Below, piece by piece: positions 16,450-21,784 of a stretch of 21,784 bases of DNA (position 1 is the first letter of the stretch; each line of letters begins with the position of its first letter). A model generated the notes under the pieces. That model was not told the origin of the DNA, ran no database searches, and was given only the letters and a program-made list of their open reading frames with translations. The position numbers and the translations under genes were made by a program. Source of the DNA: Bog-793 sp050010315 (GTDB taxonomy: Bacteria; Actinomycetota; Acidimicrobiia; Acidimicrobiales; Bog-793); assembly GCA_050010315.1 (NCBI GenBank), contig JBEKLG010000014.1:1-21784 (forward strand), written 5' to 3'.

Positions 16450-16465
16450 TCGAACACCTGTTCGT
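16450..16465. promoter_or_regulatory. LexA/SOS box upstream of the ubiquitin-like operon
   Basis: TCGAACACCTGTTCGT carries the intact inverted repeat CGAACA-N2-TGTTCG (here CGAACA-CC-TGTTCG) and fits the TCGAAC-N4-GTTCGA consensus except for the last base. It differs from the lhr box at one central base and lies 44 nt upstream of the 16405 ATG. There is no plus-strand gene it could serve. The promoter hexamers are not clear; a weak TTGCAT lies upstream on the minus strand. Confidence 0.8.
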
Positions 16466-17002
16466 CGCGGAATGCAAGGGGGTCCTCCCGGCAGACCGGC
16501 GATCATCGGGAAGGCACGAAGGGCCCACTCAGATCCTGAGACAGAGGGCGCTCGGTGGTCGTGGCAAGCGCGAGATTGCAACCGCCCGCCGCGATCGCCG
16601 CGGCGGCGGAGCGTCGGCGTAACTGACCTTCTGGCTCGGCGCCACGCGAGAGGGATGGCTCTGTGCCTTCTCCGGCCCAGTTGGCGAGCCCAGCCTCCGG
16701 AGGTGCGCTCGTTTCCGGGGTGCGTCTGGGGCAGCAGCCGCCAGTACCAGTGCCAGGACAGCACCAGCGAGGGCGATGGGGAACGTCACAGGAAAGCCGC
16801 TTGTCGAGGCCAGAGCCTCCAGGATTTCCAGGGCGGTTCAGGGCGCTTCGGCACTAGCCGTGTATGGGGCGTCGCGGTCCTTGTATCAGGGCTACCACCG
16901 CCCAGCAAACGGCGACGAGCAGCCACGACCGGCGGGCTCGCCTGCCGCTGCTCGCGGCGGCCGCGTCGCTCATCGGTGACGGTGCGTGCTTGGGTACCCG
17001 GT
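16466..17002. other. ~540-bp interval between the SOS box and the protease gene
   Basis: The interval holds at most one weak minus-strand ORF (16529-16789). I recognise no RNA gene, repeat or mobile element in it. It follows the 3' end of the MarP-like gene (stop at 17003) and should contain that operon's terminator, but no hairpin with a T-run is evident. Confidence 0.4.
16529..16789 (-). CDS. Doubtful 86-residue ORF with a hydrophobic N-terminus
   Basis: From a GTG at 16789 the frame begins MTFPIALAGAVLALVLAAAA, a believable signal peptide or single membrane helix. It then continues with a Pro/Ser/Arg-rich sequence that looks like chance high-GC translation. No ribosome binding site is evident. 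It would sit directly upstream of the SOS box in the same orientation. The N-terminus may be a remnant of a broken secreted protein gene. Probably not a functional gene. Confidence 0.2.
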   Translation of the reverse strand: MTFPIALAGAVLALVLAAAAPDAPRKRAHLRRLGSPTGPEKAQSHPSRVAPSQKVSYADAPPPRRSRRAVAISRLPRPPSALCLRI

Positions 17003-18178
17003 CTAGGTGATGCAGGATCCCGTGCTCGTCCAGCGTTCGTCGAGGCGCGCCTCAGCGACCCGCTGCACGACGCCGGGGGCAGCGAGCGCAAAGCCGATCT
17101 CGGCGTCCGACGTCGACCGCGAGAAGACGACGCCGAACACCGTGCCGGAGGTCGTGAGCAGCGGGCTGCCGGAGTTCCCCGGGAGCACCGGCCCATAGAG
17201 CTCGTAGACGTTGCGCACCGTGAGCGCCTCGTCGTAGATGTCCCGGCCCTCGGCTGCGAACAGCGAGATCACGCCGGCGGGAACCGCGGCGAGCGGTCCG
17301 CCGCCCGGGTAGCCGAGGATGACCGCGCTCGTACCGCGGGAAAGCAGGTGGTTGTCGAGAACGAGCGAGCGGACCCGGAGCGGGCGGTCGACCCGCAGCA
17401 CGGCGAGGTCGAAGCGCGAATCGAAAAAGACCGGCACGACCCTCGACGAACGACCGCTGGCCGCGGCGACCTCGATCACCCGCGTCCCGGCGATGACGTG
17501 GGCGTTCGTGACGATGAGCCCCCCGGCGACGGCGAAGCCCGAGCCCTCGCGTATCCCGCCGCATCCGTAGGCGATGACCTTCACCACCGAACTCGCCGCC
17601 AGGTGCGCTGCTTCGTCCACCTGCGACGTGGTCGCGACCCGGACAGGCCCGGAAGGCTGAGGGACGATGTTGGCGAGGACCTGGGGGAAGCCGGTCGTGG
17701 CGAGATACCGTTCGACGCCGGAGAAGGCGTCGGGGATCGGGGGCATCACCGTGTTGACGCCGCGCAGGATGACGGACCCCTCGATCTCGTTCGAGACGGT
17801 GGTGAGCGGGCTGTTCACGAGGACGGACGCGAACAGCCAGAGCACGACGAGCACGCTCGACATCGCGGTCAACGCGCCGACGACCTCGTCGAGAATGCCG
17901 ACGTGGAACCGGCGTAGCGCCTGATGCACGCGGATTCCGAGTTGCCGCCCACCGACAGCGATGACCGCGACCGGGAGGACGAGAAGGACAACCGCGATCA
18001 ACGGTTTGGTGATCGTCCCCACGACGTTCGGGCAGATGACGAGGACGAGCACGCCGCCGAGCGCCAGCCCTGCGACTGCGCCAAGAAACTCGGCGATCTG
18101 GGCGAGGCCGCCGACGCGCACGCCGTGAGCGGCCGCGGCGATGAGGATGACGATGATCGTGGCGTCGAGGACGTCCAT
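17003..18178 (-). CDS. marP: MarP-like membrane-anchored trypsin-fold serine protease
   Basis: The 391-residue protein begins with four hydrophobic segments (about residues 4-20, 25-50, 58-77 and 98-122) of the CvpA/colicin-V-like kind. These are followed by an extracytoplasmic protease domain from about 185. The catalytic triad is visible: His227 in TNAHVIAGT, Asp257 in SRFDLAVLRV, and Ser336 in LPGNSGSPL. LGYPGGGPL and GVISLFAAEGRDIYDE also match the family. Mycobacterium tuberculosis MarP (Rv3671c) has this architecture and is needed for acid and oxidative stress survival by acting on cell-wall hydrolases. Transfer of that role here is inference. It follows the orotate phosphoribosyltransferase gene by 18 nt on the same strand, so probably the same operon. 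Confidence 0.92.
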   Translation of the reverse strand: MDVLDATIIVILIAAAAHGVRVGGLAQIAEFLGAVAGLALGGVLVLVICPNVVGTITKPLIAVVLLVLPVAVIAVGGRQLGIRVHQALRRFHVGILDEVVGALTAMSSVLVVLWLFASVLVNSPLTTVSNEIEGSVILRGVNTVMPPIPDAFSGVERYLATTGFPQVLANIVPQPSGPVRVATTSQVDEAAHLAASSVVKVIAYGCGGIREGSGFAVAGGLIVTNAHVIAGTRVIEVAAASGRSSRVVPVFFDSRFDLAVLRVDRPLRVRSLVLDNHLLSRGTSAVILGYPGGGPLAAVPAGVISLFAAEGRDIYDEALTVRNVYELYGPVLPGNSGSPLLTTSGTVFGVVFSRSTSDAEIGFALAAPGVVQRVAEARLDERWTSTGSCIT

Positions 18179-18196
18179 CCGGGTCGGCCGGTTCGC

Positions 18197-18814
18197 CTAG
18201 GACCCGGCCCGGCGCACGACCACCGGCTCGATCCCGAGGTCGCGGTAGTCGAGGAGGCTCGAGTAGGGAACCGAGCGTGCCGCGAATTCGGCGCGGGCAG
18301 CATCACCGCGGTCGAGAAGCACGCAGGCGTGGACAACGAGCGCGCCGGCCGCGACAGCGACTTCGTAGGCCTCCATCATGGAACTGCCTGTTGAGGCGGT
18401 GTCCTCGAAGAGCACAACGCGGCTTCCTTCGAGGGCGATCCCCTCGACGCGCCTGCGGTTGCCGTGGTTCTTCTCTCCCTTGCGGATCGAGAACCACGCC
18501 TTGTCGGCGAGGAGGGCGACGGCGTGGGCGACGGGATCGGCGCCCATCGTCATCCCGCCGATCGCGTCGTATTCGACCCGCCGGACGGCGAGGTGGTCGA
18601 TGACAGCCCGCGCCGCGACCTTGAGGTCCGTGCCCCGGGCGAGGGCACGCCGCATGTCGACGTAGTCGTAACTTGTAGCGCCCGAGGCGAGCACGAAGGG
18701 CTCATCCGATCGCGTATAAGCACGGATCCTCACGAGGGTGAGCAGTTCGTCGTCCTGCCTCGCGCGTTCGCGTCCGGGATCAACGCGGTCATCGGACGCC
18801 GGATGCTGGGCCAT
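18197..18814 (-). CDS. pyrE: Orotate phosphoribosyltransferase
   Basis: OPRT joins orotate to PRPP to give orotidine 5'-phosphate in pyrimidine synthesis. The ~205-residue protein shows FVLASGATSYDYVDMRRAL (orotate/phosphate region), GGMTMGADPVAHAVAL, and the catalytic loop segment FSIRKGEKNHG with Lys and His. The PRPP-binding motif is RVVLFEDTASTGSSMMEA at about 133-148. I chose the ATG at 18814; an in-frame TTG at 18823 would add three residues, and neither has a strong ribosome binding site. The N-terminal ~25 residues are charged and not conserved. It lies 45 nt after a response regulator gene, so pyrimidine synthesis, signal response and surface proteolysis share an apparent operon here. 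No other pyr genes are in the window. Confidence 0.93.
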   Translation of the reverse strand: MAQHPASDDRVDPGRERARQDDELLTLVRIRAYTRSDEPFVLASGATSYDYVDMRRALARGTDLKVAARAVIDHLAVRRVEYDAIGGMTMGADPVAHAVALLADKAWFSIRKGEKNHGNRRRVEGIALEGSRVVLFEDTASTGSSMMEAYEVAVAAGALVVHACVLLDRGDAARAEFAARSVPYSSLLDYRDLGIEPVVVRRAGS

Positions 18815-18859
18815 CAAGTCCAACTTAGGGCCAAAGCTCCAGCTTGCGGAGCATTTGCC

Positions 18860-19615
18860 TCAGGGTCGTTCGTTGAACCGGTAGCCGACTCCGCGGATCG
18901 TGACAATGTGCGCCGGGTTGTCCGGGTCGAGTTCGATCCGCGCTCGCAAACGGCCGACGAGGGTCGCGACGATGCGCGGATCACCCTCGTAGTCGCCACC
19001 CCAGACCCGTTCGAGCAGTTCGCCATGCGTGACGACGCGTCCCGCGTGTTCGAGGAGCTCGCGCAGAAGCTGGAATTCGCGCAACGGGAGCTCGACCTCG
19101 CGGCCCGAGACCGTGACCTCGTGCCGTTCAGGGTCGAGTGTGATGCCACGGACGCTGAGGATCGGAGCTCGCTCGGCGACGCTCCGCGGACGGATGGCTT
19201 CCGCGACGGGCACCACCTGGCTGCGGCGGAGCTGGGCACCGATCCGTGCGACGAGCTCGCGCATCCGATAGGGCTTGGCGACATAGTCGTCCGCTCCGAC
19301 CTCGATGCCGAGCACGACGTCGAGCTCTTCGTTGCGCGAGCTCAGCATGATGATGGGCGTCGAGATCCCGCGGTCTCGTAAGGCGCGGCAGACGTCGATG
19401 CCGGAGGTTCCGGGGAGAATCACGTCGAGGAGGATGAGGTCGGGACGGACCGTCTCGAGGGCGGCGAACGCCTCGGCGCTGTCACGCGCTCCGGAGATGG
19501 CGAAACCTTCGCGACCGAGCCCGATCGTGAGCGCGAACAGCTGGTCCTCGTCGTCTTCGACGATGAGGACCCGCGGCCATTCGGCCGATTCGCGTTCGGT
19601 CACCGTCGTGTTCAC
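18860..19615 (-). CDS. OmpR/PhoB-family two-component response regulator
   Basis: The 251-residue protein has a receiver domain with the acidic pocket VLIVEDDEDQ (20-22), phospho-acceptor Asp64 in LLDVILPG, Ser in MLSSRN, and Lys114 in YVAKPYRM. A ~30-residue linker leads to a winged-helix DNA-binding domain: VELPLREFQLLRELLEHAGRVV, ERVWGGDY, VATLVGRLRARIE, and the C-terminal hairpin VTIRGVGYRF. The GTG start at 19615 has GAGGAG about 10 nt upstream. It most resembles RegX3/PhoP-type regulators, but the exact orthology is not determinable by eye. There is no partner histidine kinase beside it: downstream is pyrE and upstream a divergent transporter gene. It is therefore an orphan within this window. 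Confidence 0.95.
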   Translation of the reverse strand: MNTTVTERESAEWPRVLIVEDDEDQLFALTIGLGREGFAISGARDSAEAFAALETVRPDLILLDVILPGTSGIDVCRALRDRGISTPIIMLSSRNEELDVVLGIEVGADDYVAKPYRMRELVARIGAQLRRSQVVPVAEAIRPRSVAERAPILSVRGITLDPERHEVTVSGREVELPLREFQLLRELLEHAGRVVTHGELLERVWGGDYEGDPRIVATLVGRLRARIELDPDNPAHIVTIRGVGYRFNERP

Positions 19616-19805
19616 CAGCGCACGCTCCTCGGCACCTTGAGCCGTCGGACGCGATGGTGACCCGGGCCGGTGACAGGACCGTGAGGGGGGGGTGAACGGA
19701 TCATGACGACGTGACGAATTCTCCGGTTCGCCGATCCGGTCCCGGGCCGTGGGGCCGCAGACCGGCCTTGTGCGGAAAGCCGCGGGGCAGGCCTAACCTC
19801 GGGCC

Positions 19806-20588
19806 ATGTTCTCGTGGTTATCGAGGCAGCTCGCGGCGGCCAAGGACGCCCTCAACCTGCGGTCGCGTCCGTCGGTTTCTGGGCCGCGCTTCGTCGAGCA
19901 CACGCACCGGGACGTGCGTGGCGGCGGCCTGCGTGCTGCGGTCTTCGGCGTCAACGACGGGCTCGTGTCGAGCGTTTCCCTTGTGCTCGGCACGGCGGGG
20001 GCCCATCCGGGGCCGGGTGTCGTGCGGCTGGCCGGCCTCGCTGGCCTCTTCGGCGGATCGTTCTCGATGGCGGCGGGCGAGTACATCTCGATGCGGGTCC
20101 AGCGAGAGGCTTTCGAGCGCGAACTCCACGTAGAGCAGGCGGAGATCGAAGCGCAACCCGACAGCGAGCGCGCCGAGCTCGAATATCTCTACGAGAGCCG
20201 GGGGCTCGACGCCGAGACCGCGGCGAAGATCGCCGATGCGCTGATGGCCGATCCGAACCTCGCCCTTGAGACGCACGCCCGGGAGGAGCTCGGGCTCGAC
20301 CCGGCCGCGCTCGGTTCTCCGATCCAGGCAGCGTTGTCCTCGTTCGTCGCCTTCGCGCTTGGCGCCCTGATCCCACTCGCCGCGTTCCTCGGCGGTTCGT
20401 CGAGTTCAGGCACGATCCTCGTCGCGATCGCGGCGACCGCGGTCACAGCCCTCGTCGTCGGCGGTCTGCTCTCTTTGCTCACGGATCGCTCGCTCGTCCT
20501 CTCGGCGCTGCGCTCGCTCTCCATCTGCGTGATCGCCGGGGCGATCACCTACGGCATCGGCGCCGCTGTCGGCGTGGCGACGGGTTAG
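19806..20588 (+). CDS. VIT1/CCC1 family transporter-like membrane protein
   Basis: This 260-residue integral membrane protein belongs to the vacuolar iron transporter family, whose members move Fe2+/Mn2+ and similar ions by proton antiport. The N-terminal signature is RAAVFGVNDGLVSSVSLVLG, followed by LAGLFGGSFSMAAGEYISMRVQREAFERELHVEQAEI. A charged cytoplasmic segment of about 60 residues (metal-binding domain region in plant VIT1) leads to three C-terminal hydrophobic helices ending GAITYGIGAAVGVATG. An ~35-residue soluble tail precedes the first helix. The start at 19806 lacks a strong ribosome binding site. It is divergent from the response regulator (190-nt gap, including a run of eight G) and is followed 10 nt later by a phosphatase gene. 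Ion specificity is unknown. Confidence 0.92.
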   Translation: MFSWLSRQLAAAKDALNLRSRPSVSGPRFVEHTHRDVRGGGLRAAVFGVNDGLVSSVSLVLGTAGAHPGPGVVRLAGLAGLFGGSFSMAAGEYISMRVQREAFERELHVEQAEIEAQPDSERAELEYLYESRGLDAETAAKIADALMADPNLALETHAREELGLDPAALGSPIQAALSSFVAFALGALIPLAAFLGGSSSSGTILVAIAATAVTALVVGGLLSLLTDRSLVLSALRSLSICVIAGAITYGIGAAVGVATG

Positions 20589-20598
20589 GCGGGCCGAG

Positions 20599-21123
20599 TT
20601 GCGGCGTTATCGCGCGAAGCCGGCAACGGGCTCGGCTCCCGAAGTCCAAACGTGCCTCATCCTCCGGCACGCCGTCGCCCTGCCGCGTTCGAGTTGGCAG
20701 GGCGATGACCTGGTGCGGCCGCTGTCGCACCGTGGGGAGCGCCAGGCGGCGGCGCTGGCGCGGGAGCTCGCGACGGAACAAGTCCGGCGCGTGCTGGCGA
20801 GCCCAGCCCAGCGCTGCGTGGCGACGGTCGTCGCCATCGCGGAGAACGCGGAGCTTCTCGTCGAGATCGCGCCGTTCCTTGCTGAGGGGTCGGATGGGGC
20901 GATCGCGCTGAAACGCCTTCTCGCGGCGAGCGAATCCCTCGACGGCCCCGGTGTCCTTGCGGCCTGCACCCACGGCGACGTGCTCGTCGGTCTCCTCGAC
21001 GAGCTGATCGGGTGGGGAGCCGTCGCCGATCCCCCTCGGGCGGTGCAAAAGGGTGGGGCGGTGCGCCTCCAGGTCGTGGCGGGCGCCGTCGCGGCCGCGT
21101 CGATCGTCCCGGCTCCGGACTAG
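20599..21123 (+). CDS. SixA-like histidine phosphatase family protein
   Basis: This ~174-residue protein of the histidine phosphatase (phosphoglycerate mutase-like) superfamily starts at a TTG 10 nt after the VIT-family gene. The catalytic RHG-type motif appears as LILRHAVALP (His24). It is followed by PLSHRGERQAAALARELA, VLASPAQRCVATV (second Arg), and the second histidine in CTHGDVLVGLLDEL (His125). The RHA rather than RHG motif, the short length and PLSHRGERQA match the SixA branch, known for phosphohistidine removal from phosphotransfer proteins. The substrate here is unknown. Tight spacing implies co-transcription with the transporter. A later start, just before TCLILRHA, is possible because the first ~17 residues are not conserved. 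Confidence 0.88.
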   Translation: MRRYRAKPATGSAPEVQTCLILRHAVALPRSSWQGDDLVRPLSHRGERQAAALARELATEQVRRVLASPAQRCVATVVAIAENAELLVEIAPFLAEGSDGAIALKRLLAASESLDGPGVLAACTHGDVLVGLLDELIGWGAVADPPRAVQKGGAVRLQVVAGAVAAASIVPAPD

Positions 21124-21382
21124 CGCGCCACGTGCCGTGCCCCGAACGTCGCCGACAGCGGCACGCCCGGTCGCGTACGCGCCACGCCTGGCCGGTCTGT
21201 GCCTGGATGCTCCGCTGAAGGCGTATTCCGAACTACCCGGGTCGGAGGTCGCCGGGTCTGTCGTGCTGACCCGACCGAAACGGCATAGTCGGACGATGGG
21301 TGATGACCGTCCCAACGGGAAGGTCGCGAGCCGAACGCGCCGGACCGTGACGCTGTTGGCGTGAGCGTTCCCGGGAACCGTC
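21124..21382. other. Intergenic region before the chromate transporter gene
   Basis: No gene is recognised in these ~260 bases. The inverted repeat CGTGCCG (21131-21137) and CGGCACG (21159-21165) just after the phosphatase stop could form a weak terminator stem with a long loop. The remainder presumably carries the promoter for the next gene, but I see no clear -35/-10 pair. Confidence 0.35.
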
Positions 21383-21784
21383 GTGGCTGAGCCGGGCCGA
21401 CCTTTTTTCGCGGGCGGATCCGTGGAACCGGTCCGCTTCGCCACGATCGCACGCGAGTGGGGCCGTATCGGCTGCATCGGGTTCGGCGGCCCGCCGACGC
21501 ACATCGCGCTTCTGCGCAGGCTCTGCGTCACCGAACGCGGCTGGATGACGCCGACCGAGTTCGAGGACGGCATTGCCGCGACAAACCTCCTGCCCGGGCC
21601 GGCTTCGACGCAGCTTGCGATCTTCTGCGCTTGGCGGTTGCGCGGTCCCCTCGGCGCCGTCGTCGGGGGTGTCTGTTTCATCGTGCCGGGGCTCATCCTC
21701 GTCCTTGCGCTCTCGGCGCTGTTCTTGTCCAAGCACCCGCCGCACTGGGCCGTAGGCGCCGCTGGCGGGGCAGGAGCAGCGGTG
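21383..21784 (+). CDS. chrA: Chromate transporter (ChrA/CHR family), 3' end outside window
   Basis: The frame is open from a GTG at 21383 to the window end (134 codons). After a ~20-residue lead-in it reads FATIAREWGRIGCIGFGGPPTHIALLRR, then WMTPTEFEDGIAATNLLPGPASTQLAIFCAWRLRGPLGAVVGGVCFIVPGLILVLALSA. These are the GFGGP signature, the conserved NLLPGP loop and the first membrane helices of the CHR domain. Family members export chromate or take up related oxyanions; full proteins have one or two such domains (about 200 or 400 residues), which cannot be told here. A second possible start, GTG at 21422, would remove 13 residues. No good ribosome binding site is seen for either. Confidence 0.93.
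   Translation, partial: MAEPGRPFFAGGSVEPVRFATIAREWGRIGCIGFGGPPTHIALLRRLCVTERGWMTPTEFEDGIAATNLLPGPASTQLAIFCAWRLRGPLGAVVGGVCFIVPGLILVLALSALFLSKHPPHWAVGAAGGAGAAV

Noticed and set aside
11682..17002. CRISPR array or insertion sequence in the accessory segment
   Set aside because: No regularly spaced repeats, transposase or terminal inverted repeats were found; the only mobile-element trace is the truncated tyrosine recombinase.

Overview
This is a high-GC window from an actinobacterial chromosome. The gene set fits Actinomycetota and perhaps Acidimicrobiia, but that placement is inference: GTP-dependent PEP carboxykinase, a full-length Lhr helicase, an acyl-CoA carboxylase beta subunit followed by a tiny ORF, a MarP-type membrane serine protease, tRNA-Ser/tadA packing, and 14-bp actinobacterial/Gram-positive type SOS boxes. 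No ribosomal RNA is present to settle the taxonomy.

Layout. (1) 1-1785, plus strand: 3' part of pckG. It is convergent with (2), a long minus-strand housekeeping block that reads right to left: 4.5S/SRP RNA (ffs), dnaX, a 91-codon unknown gene where ybaB is normally found, recR with an apparent CTG start, the acyl-CoA carboxylase beta subunit, a 72-codon gene, and lhr. The lhr gene has its own LexA-type SOS box and apparent promoter. (3) 10954-11681, plus strand: tRNA-Ser(GGA), tadA and tRNA-Ser(CGA), packed closely together. (4) About 11.7-17.0 kb: a loosely packed accessory segment next to the tRNA-Ser gene. It holds a DinB/DUF664 gene broken by one in-frame stop, an intact divergent paralogue, a truncated and frameshifted tyrosine recombinase, an NTF2/SnoaL-like protein, and a two-gene minus-strand operon. 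(5) 17.0-19.6 kb, minus strand: OmpR-type response regulator, orotate phosphoribosyltransferase and MarP-like protease. (6) 19.8 kb to the end, plus strand: VIT1/CCC1 family protein, SixA-like histidine phosphatase, and the start of a chromate transporter.

The most interesting element is the operon at about 15.6-16.47 kb. A near-perfect SOS box lies 44 nt upstream of a 76-residue protein. Its order of predicted strands and helix, and its C-terminus (a hydrophobic strand ending in Gly-Gly at the stop codon), look like a beta-grasp ubiquitin/ThiS/MoaD-type protein. Four bases later begins a 157-residue partner of unknown function, which appears to have lost its last ~40 residues through a one-base frameshift. 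The only other SOS box I found in the window controls lhr and differs from this one at a single base of 16. My reading is that the ubiquitin-like pair is a DNA-damage-induced module. Its biochemical function is unknown.
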